Source: Latrodectus hesperus (lineage: Eukaryota; Arthropoda; Arachnida; Araneae; Theridiidae). From it: a stretch of 64,000 bases of DNA. This document shows positions 1 through 9,534 of the stretch, one piece after another (the stretch's first letter is position 1; every line of letters starts with the position of its first letter). Location of the stretch: NCBI GenBank assembly GCA_037975125.1, contig CM075852.1, forward strand, positions 14,446,011 through 14,510,010, written 5' to 3'. Position numbers and translations under genes: made by a program. A model generated the notes under the pieces. It saw nothing but the letters and a program-made list of their open reading frames with translations. It did no database searches and had not been told where the DNA came from.

Positions 1-363
1 TAATATTTTTGCTGAGCTGGGAGCTGAATATTTGTACTCTAGCTTTCACACTTGCACATTTTAAAAGCTATCTTAAATGTGGATGTTTATTGTAGATTTT
101 AATCCATTTTCATTCGTGAATCTAGGTCGAATGAGTCTTAGTGAGAAAAAAGTAGTCAGAAAGGGACAAACAATACCATGGAAAATTGCCACTGGCTATT
201 GTTTATAATTTAATATATTCTGTTGAATTTGTCCTATTGTGCAAAAACTGAATAATGAAGCAATAAACAAATCGAACCATGGTATCTTTTTTATTGAATT
301 AAAGTATTTCAAAGCTGCTGGATTAAAATTATAATGAAAAATGTGAGATAATTTATAGAAATA
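1..363. other. AT-rich spacer, nothing recognised
   Basis: No open frame, repeat or motif that I can name. It ends at the TA dinucleotide (362-363) that serves as the left target duplication of the neighbouring Tc1-like element. Confidence 0.5.
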
Positions 364-1862
364 CACTGCTCAAAACAATAAAAAAACATTGAGGTTGTAG
401 GTTGATCCTGCACCTGGAGAATTATTTGGCTGATTGATACATTATTGACACAAAGTAAGTAATATGAGATAAAAATGACATTTGTTTTGCAGGGAAAAAA
501 TGCATTTTGTTGAGCTTTTGGTTACAAAAACAAAAGGAACAGAATTTATGCATATAAGATAAACAATATAAAAACGTGTTTCTTTAATAAAGAAAATCCA
601 TTTTAGTGAAGGGTATGCTTTCCCTGTATTGCCAACAACACTAAACACCAATAAGGTATGAGTCAATAAGAACATTAATGAGGGGCTAGGATATTCTGTC
701 CAACTCCTTCGGAAGAACCCTTTCCAGTTCTTGGAAAATGTGTTGATAGTAGGAGTCCATCAACCCTTGTCTGCCCAGGATGCCCCAAACATGCTCTATT
801 GAATACATGTCTGGAGAACATGCTGGCCATTTTATTTATATGGTTTCTTCCTCTAAAAGGAAATTAGTCACCAATATATCTGCAATATAGTCATCCCCAT
901 ATCTGCAACAAGTAATAGCTCTATTTCAAATTTAAAGATTGGTGTGTCCATCAATGAAGATGCCAACATAGACCATCATTCCTTCGCCACCAAACCTGAC
1001 ACATTTTGTGCAAAAATGCTAGATTGTTTCTAGTGTCAAATTCCCCTTTTCAGAATGAGAAAAACGTAATTTGCCAAAAGAAAAGAATATTGTGTCATTC
1101 ATTTCTTCTCCATTTTACATGTGCTGTTGTCCCAACAGCACTCTCTATTAGATTAAGGGTACCTTGCTGTTAATGTAACATGCCATTGGTCAACAAGTTA
1201 GCAAATCAACAAGCATACAGGCCTACAGCATGAAGATAGTTTCTGACAGTTTGTGTTGAAACTGCGTTGAAACCTGTATCCAAGCAAAGGTGTTGAAAAA
1301 TGGCATTCATGTTTTGATGTCTCTGAACTGTTAGCGGTAAATAAGTCTTTATCGGACATTTTTGCTTGTCTATGATTTTGTTTTGATCTCCAACTTGCAT
1401 TTCCAATCTTTAGAAAATGGTTCCTGGTACTTAAAACCACTGTGTGAAACTCCAGCAGCTTCTGCTACATCTGATTGTGCTTGGTTACCTTTAACCAGCC
1501 AACAACTTTCCAAGCTCTGATTTGGTTAAATAACTTTGATGAGACATCACATTCATTGAATCAATGTGCTTACTGAAGTTGATCATTCTTTACAAGTTTG
1601 TTTTACATAAATTAAAAGCCAAATCTCATTCAGTGCCACTAAAGCATCATCTTCAATGTCAAACTTAAAATTTGCATACTGTGAAGTTTGAAAATAAGAA
1701 ATATTTGCATTTGTCTCTCTTCTTCCATTTCCAAAAGTAATTTTTTTATATTGTTATTTTACAAAAGATTTAAAATATCCTATAATTGTTTTGAATACTT
1801 AAAAATTGTATAGTAAGTTAGAGTTGTATAGCTATATAATCTGATCATTGTTTTCAGCAGTG
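364..1862 (-). mobile_element. Tc1-like DNA transposon with both ends, coding frame decayed
   Basis: The left end reads CACTGCTCAAAACAATAA from 364. The right end, read on the minus strand from 1862, is CACTGCTGAAAACAATGA. These terminal inverted repeats match over about 18 bp with few mismatches. Both ends are flanked by TA (362-363 and 1863-1864), the target duplication of the Tc1/mariner superfamily. The 1499-bp length is normal for a Tc1 element. Transposase remains lie on the minus strand inside. The element is complete at its ends but cannot encode an active enzyme. Confidence 0.88.
680..1530 (-). pseudogene. Tc1-like transposase relic
   Basis: Minus-strand translation in several frames gives a Tc1 transposase out of register with itself. 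Around 1206-1270 is a helix-turn-helix tail (STQTVRNYLHAVGLYAC). Around 960-1010 is the core strand region (RFGGEGMMVYVGIFIDG). Around 715-840 is the signature of the third catalytic acidic residue (WPACSPDMYSIEHVWGIL). The order HTH, core, then DDE tail is that of Tc1 transposases, which cut and paste the element. Stops and frameshifts separate the pieces. I did not try to join them. Family assignment is firm; exact limits are approximate. Confidence 0.82.
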
Positions 1863-1871
1863 TAGTAACTA

Positions 1872-1995
1872 TTGATAAAAAAAGCTACTTAAGAAGAATT
1901 TTTGGACTTAAATCCTCCTTAAGTAGCTTGTAGTATACTTTTTTTTTATCAATAACAATTAGCAATTTTTAAGTTTGACTTTAAAAATTGCTAAT
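1872..1995. repeat. Two adjacent hairpin-forming inverted repeats
   Basis: First hairpin: 1872-1893 (TTGATAAAAAAAGCTACTTA and two more bases) pairs with CTTAAGTAGCTT at 1918-1929 and then, after a 9-10 nt bulge, with the T-run and ATCAA at about 1939-1952. Second hairpin: ATTAGCAATTTTTAA (1958-1972) pairs perfectly with 1981-1995 over 15 bp around an 8-nt loop. They lie just outside the Tc1 right end, so they are not part of that element. Confidence 0.7.
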
Positions 1996-2825
1996 AATAG
2001 AAAATCAGTATTTTTTCCATGGTCTTTATATATGTTCAAGTTAAAAAATCATTTATGTATAATGCATATTTAAATATTTTTAATTATCAAGGAAATCTTA
2101 TTCAGCCAAGCACTAGTTATGCTTGCATTCTGCTAAGAATCATTGTTTTTAACCTCTTTTACATTGACTTTTTCAAATATATCAATATTTTATGTAAAAT
2201 TCTTGCTATTTTGACATCATTAATAGACAATTTTATGATAATGTTTTATTTTGGGAATTATAAAATTTGTAATTGCTGACATCAATTAAGTAGTAGTAAT
2301 TTCTACTTTTTGAGCATTTAGTTATTTTTTAATGAGAAATTTCAAAATTTTTGATTCTGCCATTATGAAAATTTTAACTTTTTGCTATCATATCGCTATA
2401 TGCATATAAATTGCTTTATTATATGAGCCAATGACAATGTTCTTAACTTTTGTATTGTTTATTAGTAATTTTTAATAACTAATAATTTTTGAGATTTTTA
2501 AATTTATATTAACTATTTATAAATATTTGACAATCTTACTTTTAAACATAAATTAAAATATTTTCTAATAACCACAAATCATCATAGAATACAGGTTTTC
2601 ATTTTTGATGTCATCATTGAGTACTGAATGCTAGTTATTTGCTTTTTTGTATTTAACAGTAAAAATATTTTAATGAAAAAGAATTTAATAAAGTTTTATT
2701 AATTATAGGAAAATATATAAGAAATCTAATTTCAAATAACTGGTCCTTGAAGTTGAGAGTTTCAAAGAATATTAATGCAAACCAAGTGACGTCTACATTA
2801 AAACCAAATTATACAATTATCAGGA
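1996..2825. other. AT-rich upstream region and possible 5' UTR of the 1021-residue gene
   Basis: No coding signal. An AG at 2707-2708 within TTAATTATAG could be a splice acceptor for a 5' UTR exon, but the pyrimidine tract is poor. An in-frame TAA at 2799-2801 lies just before the chosen start. No convincing TATA box or CG-rich promoter was seen. Confidence 0.4.
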
Positions 2826-5800
2826 ATGAAGTCTAATAAATTAAATGGAACTCCAAATCCTAAACCTCCAGAAATTAATGAACAATTTATAAGAAATTCT
2901 ACCACTGATTTACTAGAAAGATCTAATAACAATTCTGGTGTACGCTGTGAATTGTTAAAAACTATCAAAACTGATTTAGATATTGAAATTGAAGAATGCT
3001 TAAAACTTATGGATGTAAAATCTATCCCTTATGTTTCTGTTGTAGAAAATTCTGAAAATAAAGATATTAAAATTAATCATATTGAATCTGAAGGTATAAA
3101 TAAATCATCTTTTCTTGATGTAGACTACAAAATTTCAAGTATTGATTCAATACAAGAGTGCAATAAAAAACTCAATGCAATTAAAAATATTTCACATATT
3201 CAAACAGATAGATGTCACCAATCTGGAATCTTTTCGCCTAAGGAAGATGATCTGGCTGATATAAATACAAAAGAAATTAATGAAGTATCTATTGTAAATA
3301 ATTTGTCTCCTAGGAAAAGAATTAAATTAGACATAGAGGTAGATAAATATGATCTATTTAAGTTATCCAAAATATCAGCAAGTGAAGATGGTAAATTAAT
3401 TAATCACAAAATCGATAATATAGGAAACAAACTTCAAGCTTTAAAAGCAAATACATTATCTGAAACAAAATTAGAAACTCCACAGCGCCAAGCATCTTCA
3501 GTGATAAAGATTCAAATTGATAAAGAAATATTTGATGCTGAAATTAATGAAAGCTACGAGAAAACTGACATGAATGTGAATATAAAAAATAGCCCTATAG
3601 ATGAAACAAATCAAGATCAAATAACTGCTGATGTTTCTAAAAGTGGTAAAGCTAAATTCACAGATATTGAAGAATTTGAAAATTATATATCTAGTGACAG
3701 TGAAATTGAGACTTTAAATGTTAAATCTTCAAATTTTTTTGAAGGAGATACTTTGATTTTACAATGTGAAGAAAGTGATATTGATTCTGAGTTTGAAAGA
3801 TGTTATGAATTGCTTAATGCTGATGAACATCAGAAATCTGATTCAGAATATAAAGAAAGTGGTTTAAATAATGAAATTAGCATAACTGATTGCTTAGATT
3901 CTCAGACATCTAATCATATTTCAAATAACATAAGCACAGGTGATTTAAATTCCAATTCAAACAAAAGTAACAGTGAATCAGAAATCACTAAGTTAGAAAT
4001 AAATGAATCTAATTTACCATCAGAAAATATTGATAGCAAGCAAAATTTATTCTCAAATACTAATGATTATCTTATAATTGATGAAGAGAGTGATATTGAT
4101 AGTGAAATTGAAAAATGTGATAGATTACTTTTTGCTAGCCATTCAGATTTTAAAAACAGATTAACAAAAGCTAATGAATTCCAGAAAAATATTAATGCAG
4201 AAAATAGAAAGCTTAATAAGAATCAATTCCGTAATGCTGAAACTATTTTGGAACAAGAAATTAATTTAAAAGAAAATTCTAGTATTATTTATAATAAAAT
4301 TAACTCAAATAATAAAAGTAATGTCAAAATTAGTTTCAAAAATGAAACAATTCCAAATTTTGTAATTAATGAGGACAATTTTAAACACAACTGTAGTAAA
4401 AATTTCATTATTAATTATAGAGAAACTAACTTAAATATTAAAAACAATGAGGAAATTAATTTAAGAAATAATCAGAGAGAAGCAAATTCAAATCTTGTAA
4501 TTAATGAGATGGAAAATTATAAAAATAATAGCCCAAACACAATTGATAAAATTAATTTCAATGATGATTCCAAAAGCAGCTTTAGAGAGACAAATTCAAC
4601 TATTAGATGTACAACACATGAAGATAGAACAAATTTTGAAGAAAATTCTTTGAAAAATGAAAGTGAAAAAATTACAAACATTAATTTTACAATTAAAGAA
4701 AATAAGATTAAATTTGAAAATAATGATGAAAAAAATTCAAATGCTATTGTTACACAAACCAAAGTAAAGGATAATTCCAAAAGTAATACTGATAGTAATA
4801 TTCAATTAACAATTAAAAAAGAAACAAAATTAAATTTACAATTACCAAATTTGGAAACTACTGCAGAAAAAAATTATGAAAACTCAAATATAACAGCTAT
4901 AACTAATGATAATATTGTGTCCAAAAATGATAAAAGAAAATGTGACATTGAGTTAATGAATAAATCAAAATCAAACAATAAATCCCCTGATTCAAAAAAG
5001 AATCCAGAAAGAATTTTTAAGCTTGCCATTTGCTCTTTAAATACTGTCCTCCCTCATGATAATTTGAAATCTCCTAGCAAAACAGTAAAAGTTTCTCCTA
5101 AAAAATCTCATAATCCACACTCAGTTGAAGACCTCTGTGAGAGAAGCACAAAATTAAATGAATCACCAAAAGAACAAGTGAAAGATTATTTTGAAGATGA
5201 AAAAGATGATTTAATAAATCCTGAATGGCAAGCAGTAAAAAATTTATCAACTAATGAGCAACGTTATCTTCAAGTTAGGAATTGTTGGAAATCTAAAACT
5301 ATTCCAGATCCGAATAAAAATTTGACTTATCACTCATACAGGAAAAGATTATTTGACTCTGGAAAAATTGCTGTAAAACCTATAAGGCAGCATAAAAGAC
5401 ATGCATCCAGTGATTTGAATAAAAGCAATGCAAAACGTCCTTGTACTTTTTTCATTGACAAAGAAATCGAATCGATTGAAGAAACAAAAGATAAAGAAAA
5501 ACAAGCTATAATAACTGAAATGCATGACAAAATAAATATTGTCGATAATAGGTACCTCCAACTACAAAATTCAATGCAAACTGGAAATTATAATAATTCA
5601 TATGGATACTATAACTACCATCAGAGAAATGAACAGCTGTATTCTCATTATAATAACAGTGTTTCAGTTATTGCTGATGAATATAATAAATTTGTTGATT
5701 GTTGTGAGTATAAATTTGAAAACCAAATCGGTACTTTAAATGAACGACGTAATGAAGTGCTAAAATTTTATAGTTTTTACAAAGGATTAAATGAATCTGA

Positions 5801-5891
5801 AGATGACCCAACCCTTCTTACTGAATCTCAGTTTCAAGAATTAGATGAAATTGAAAATGTTTACCGACAATTTGATCACTATTATAAATAA
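2826..5891 (+). CDS. Large acidic Asn/Ser/Lys-rich protein of unknown family, probably nuclear
   Basis: A 1021-residue frame with no intron. ATG 2826 is the first Met after the in-frame stop at 2799. I do not recognise the family. Most of the chain (residues 70-780) is low-complexity and rich in N, K, E, S and I, so probably disordered. Three copies of a short motif, D-(I/L)-D-x-E-(I/F)-E-x-C-x-x-L-(L/M), lie at residues 50-62, 318-330 and 423-435. The last two begin with ESDIDSE and are the most alike. SPRKRIKLD (161-169) looks like a nuclear localisation signal. Residues about 796-850 (NPEWQAVKNLS to YHSYRKRLF) and 938-1021 are more ordered in composition. The last 80 residues are aromatic and probably helical, and may be the conserved domain. 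Codon use is AT-biased like the surroundings. No transposon motif is present, so a host gene is likeliest. It could be the 3' exon of a longer gene if splicing joins at 2709. Confidence 0.8.
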   Translation: MKSNKLNGTPNPKPPEINEQFIRNSTTDLLERSNNNSGVRCELLKTIKTDLDIEIEECLKLMDVKSIPYVSVVENSENKDIKINHIESEGINKSSFLDVDYKISSIDSIQECNKKLNAIKNISHIQTDRCHQSGIFSPKEDDLADINTKEINEVSIVNNLSPRKRIKLDIEVDKYDLFKLSKISASEDGKLINHKIDNIGNKLQALKANTLSETKLETPQRQASSVIKIQIDKEIFDAEINESYEKTDMNVNIKNSPIDETNQDQITADVSKSGKAKFTDIEEFENYISSDSEIETLNVKSSNFFEGDTLILQCEESDIDSEFERCYELLNADEHQKSDSEYKESGLNNEISITDCLDSQTSNHISNNISTGDLNSNSNKSNSESEITKLEINESNLPSENIDSKQNLFSNTNDYLIIDEESDIDSEIEKCDRLLFASHSDFKNRLTKANEFQKNINAENRKLNKNQFRNAETILEQEINLKENSSIIYNKINSNNKSNVKISFKNETIPNFVINEDNFKHNCSKNFIINYRETNLNIKNNEEINLRNNQREANSNLVINEMENYKNNSPNTIDKINFNDDSKSSFRETNSTIRCTTHEDRTNFEENSLKNESEKITNINFTIKENKIKFENNDEKNSNAIVTQTKVKDNSKSNTDSNIQLTIKKETKLNLQLPNLETTAEKNYENSNITAITNDNIVSKNDKRKCDIELMNKSKSNNKSPDSKKNPERIFKLAICSLNTVLPHDNLKSPSKTVKVSPKKSHNPHSVEDLCERSTKLNESPKEQVKDYFEDEKDDLINPEWQAVKNLSTNEQRYLQVRNCWKSKTIPDPNKNLTYHSYRKRLFDSGKIAVKPIRQHKRHASSDLNKSNAKRPCTFFIDKEIESIEETKDKEKQAIITEMHDKINIVDNRYLQLQNSMQTGNYNNSYGYYNYHQRNEQLYSHYNNSVSVIADEYNKFVDCCEYKFENQIGTLNERRNEVLKFYSFYKGLNESEDDPTLLTESQFQELDEIENVYRQFDHYYK

Positions 5892-6038
5892 TTTAAAACA
5901 TTTTTAAACCTTTATATTCTAGATATTATATTCAGAAATCTGGTTGATTAAAATTTTATTTTTCAATTTATTTACTTGTGAACAGATTAATATGTAATAC
6001 AAAAGATGTAAAATTTTATTTTGTTGTACAAATCTTAA

Positions 6039-6073
6039 AATAAAGTTAAATTGTATACTATTTGTTGAATAAA
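6039..6073 (+). promoter_or_regulatory. Polyadenylation signals of the 1021-residue gene
   Basis: AATAAA occurs at 6039-6044 and again at 6068-6073, about 150-180 bp after the stop codon, in AT-rich sequence. The spacing suits a short 3' UTR. Confidence 0.45.
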
Positions 6074-8426
6074 GTTTAGTTATTACACAAAAGTGCCATA
6101 GAAATTAATACTCATTATTCTTTTTTATGAATATTCATTTACTTATAACAATAAAATTTTGAAATCTCAATGCAAATTTTTTTAACTCAAGTAATTGAAA
6201 ATATATAAATGCTCAAAACAGAAAAAAATTTGACTAATAAATAGAATTTAACAACATGTTTAAAATCCAGGACTTTAAAAATATACAAGTATATATTGAA
6301 CAAATTTTAAAAAATGTACAAAATGGTTGTGTATCATCAATTTGCCTATTCATTCACTTTTATCCAACCTCATGAATAATAGCTGTAAATTATCAATCTC
6401 TACCAAAAACAGTTTAACTTATTCACTGTCCATTTAGTGAATAATGAATATTGTAAAAGTTACAGCAATTTTTTTGCAAAAAAAAAAAATTGATGTTTCA
6501 GGTTTTTTGATGATTGATTTCTTTGTATATATAAGAGAAAACGTTTTCTTTGGAATATGTGCATGGATGAGTTGTCACTAGTCGTGATGCCATTATGTTT
6601 ACTCCCTGAGAAATCATATGCTGCATTATTCATCATTTCCAAATGGTATTGTATTTTTAGTATCCTCTTCATTTGTCTTAACGGAGTCTTGTTCTGTGCA
6701 AGTCAAATTGCAATTAATTTGTAAAGAAAACATAAATCCAGTCTACTTTGTTCCATAAGTGATATTTTATTTGCAACTTCCTGAAGTTCAAATTAGTTTC
6801 ATGATGCGTACAGATTAGAGATATTCAAATCAGTCTCCTATATATTGGTTGCAAAAATGATTTGCCTTGATATGTTCTTTTAGAGATTGATCATTGAAAA
6901 TAATTTAATAGTAAGATAGCTTGTAGTACTTTGAAATTAAATCATTCTTACCATTATACTTGCTTAATATAGCAGAGGTTTCAGGGAGTTATTGTCAGTC
7001 ATTGCAACATTTTGGTGCATTTTCAATTCTCTTGTACTTATTCAACTTTTGGCTGTCATACTGTTTTTAAAGATCAAGTCTGGTCTGCACATAAAAGGCA
7101 ATTTTTATACAATTTGAGTTTTTCTTATACATTGATATTACCACTTCTTTACTTCTTATTTGTGTATGATTAATTTCCAACTCTCAGTGTGTAAATTTTA
7201 TTTCAAAAACTGTTATTATGGTGTGTGATGCTTATTAAATTTTTTTCACTGTCCTGAATAAAACTAGACTAGGTATTTTCAACAATTGTGTATAAATGTA
7301 CTGAGTATCTAGAAATTTGTAGGACATCTACATTTTCTACATTGTTTATTATAAATATACATTTTTCTGAGAATAAATATTTAAAATTTGATTAATTTTT
7401 AAATTCTAAATTTCAAGAAAAATGTGAAATGTATAATTTTAAAATGTCCTTTGGTGTTTATAAGTGATATTTCTTAACTTTTCCTTGATGCCTATGCATC
7501 TTGTACTAAAATTAGCTATGTATTTGTCTAATAATAAAAAACAAAGAAGCAAGATATTAAATTTTGCAACATAAGGAACTTCTCTAGCCTTTTGTCATCA
7601 CTCTTCAAGTGAGTATATATAGAAATATTAATAAATCCATATGATATTAGTAATTTTTTCTCATACTGCATTGTATAATCACAAAATCACCTATACTGCA
7701 TTGTATAATCACAAAAGTTTTTTAAAAAAAGTACAGACTATTTTTACATATCATTATTTGATTCTTTTTAATAGGATTATATTTATAAACATCTTTTCAA
7801 AACATATTTACATGCTATGATTAGACATGCATGATTTAAAAAAATCACTATTCAATAATATAATGCTGTTAATATTGAAGTTTGAAATTCTGTATGTGCC
7901 CTAAATGTTGATGGTAACTCTGTGAAATAGTTTTATTCATTATATAACAAAGTATAAAATAAAATATTACTTTAAGGACTTGTAAACAATATAAAATGTT
8001 ATATTGTTTGTAAAAATTAATGTATTTAAATAAGTAAACTTCCAATTTAAAAAGTATGCTCAGACTGAAACTTCACTAATTTTAAATATTACATTTATAA
8101 CTAGAAATTGATAAAAATCAGGTTATCTTTTCTTGATATGCTATACATAAATTTTCTCAAGTATTTTCTTGAATAAATTTAAAATTAATTTGTAATAAAT
8201 TTATTTATTTTTTAAAATATATTTATCACTTACTAAAGAAAATTCCTAATTATAAGTATCATACCCAATGAAACTTTATTTCAACAGATTTAAAGAAACT
8301 AATCATGGACAGTTCAAAATAATTGACATCACATTATTTAAGCCTGACTAAGCAATGCTAAATTCTGTTGACTTCAAATTAAACTTCCCATAGATAGTTT
8401 ATTCAAATAAAAATGTTAACATGCTA
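6074..8426. other. AT-rich spacer
   Basis: No supported gene. A minus-strand open stretch at 6460-6672 has no family features. Only a short tandem duplication (7663-7716) stands out. Confidence 0.45.
7663..7716. repeat. Short tandem duplication, 30-bp period
   Basis: The 24-base unit beginning ATACTGCATTGTATAATCAC occurs at 7663-7686 and again at 7693-7716 with no mismatch, separated by TCACCT. Confidence 0.85.
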
Positions 8427-8430
8427 TTAA

Positions 8431-8763
8431 CCCTTTATAGGGCTATTTTTTTCTAGTAATATTATGTTAAAGTATTTTTGGGATTGACTTTGATTTATAA
8501 AAAGAAATTCATTTAGCTTATTAATATTTTATAGATTTTTAATGCCATTTTTGTTGAGTGAAAAGTCTGTTTCCCATTGCTGACCGGAAGAACATCTTTT
8601 GATTTGCATTTCTTTCATTTCACCTTACTTAGCATTTATAATGTGCAAATATTAAAATCTACAAAAGCAATTATGAATTCGATACATTTTGTATTGCTTC
8701 CCATGGACATTTAAAACTTAATGAAGTTGATGGGAAATATATTTCCCATGCCCTTCTAAAGGG
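8431..8763. mobile_element. piggyBac-type MITE, 333 bp, with TTAA duplications
   Basis: The left end is CCCTTTATAGGGC (8431 on). The right end, read inward on the minus strand, is CCCTTTAGAAGGGC. Both are flanked by TTAA (8427-8430 and 8764-8767), the target duplication of the piggyBac superfamily, and piggyBac ends typically begin CCC. There is no coding capacity inside, so it is a non-autonomous copy. An internal palindrome TGGGAAATATATTTCCCA lies near the right end. Confidence 0.82.
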
Positions 8764-8767
8764 TTAA

Positions 8768-9325
8768 AACATCTATACTCTACTATATTGGTATATTTGT
8801 TATCTTATTCTTTATATAAATTATAAAAAAATAAATAAAAATCAAATTATAGTTTTGCTGCCTAGATATTTTAAATGTAGAAATAATTAGAATATATAGC
8901 TTAAAATTTTTGTCTTATACATTTATATGAATTATATTTAAACTAAAATATTTTTAATTGTTTTTAAGAATATAAATTTAAATCCGACATTTTGCAAAAT
9001 ATGACACTTAATTTTTCAAAGTTTCAATGAATTTTAATTTACAAAACACAAACATTTTTTTTTACTATTTATTCTAATTTGCTTTTTGTATTCTTTTTAT
9101 CAAATTCTGATGTAAACAAGATTGAATACACAGGTAATAAAAAAGTTCATGGATTAATATTCTAGATTGACATTTTAGAGGTCTTTTTTATGGTGTTTAA
9201 AAAAATCATTAATGATGTCTTCATTTTTAATAATATAAAAAATAATTTACCAAATATTTTATTGTTTGTGTAATTTCCATGACAGTTTTAAATTTATATA
9301 ACTTAAGGAAAAGTTTTATTTTATT
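8768..9325. other. AT-rich spacer
   Basis: Nothing recognised: no coding signal or inverted ends. Confidence 0.4.
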
Positions 9326-9336
9326 TTTCTGTAACA

Positions 9337-9523
9337 GGGAGGCGATGTGTCTCGCCTCTACGTGGTTCCCCCTAGCTTGCCTTTTGGTAACTGAACGAGA
9401 CACACTTTCGTCACTGCAGCCCTCCCAACAACTTTCACGATAAGGCTAATTTTTATTGGGCTACCAGAGGACTCGTGGCCCATAAGGCCGCTGTCTCGAC
9501 ATAGGATAAAGAAATTTTTTTTC
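9337..9523. mobile_element. Short GC-rich insertion flanked by an 11-bp direct repeat
   Basis: About 187 bp of clearly GC-richer DNA sits in AT-rich spacer. TTTCTGTAACA occurs at 9326-9336 and again at 9524-9534, as expected for a target-site duplication. Inside, GTGTCTCG (9346-9353) can pair with CGAGACAC (9396-9403). I found no clear Pol III box B, so calling it a SINE is only a guess. It could also be another short non-autonomous element. Confidence 0.6.
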
Positions 9524-9534
9524 TTTCTGTAACA

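Noticed and set aside
4517..4780. Hydrophobic minus-strand frame (and others at 5330-5561)
   Set aside because: Antisense of the Asn/Lys/Glu-rich 1021-residue coding frame, which naturally gives Leu/Phe/Ser-rich readings.
6460..6672. 70-codon minus-strand frame after the first gene
   Set aside because: No family signature, ends in a poly-T derived Phe/Lys run; another short frame overlaps and looks no better.
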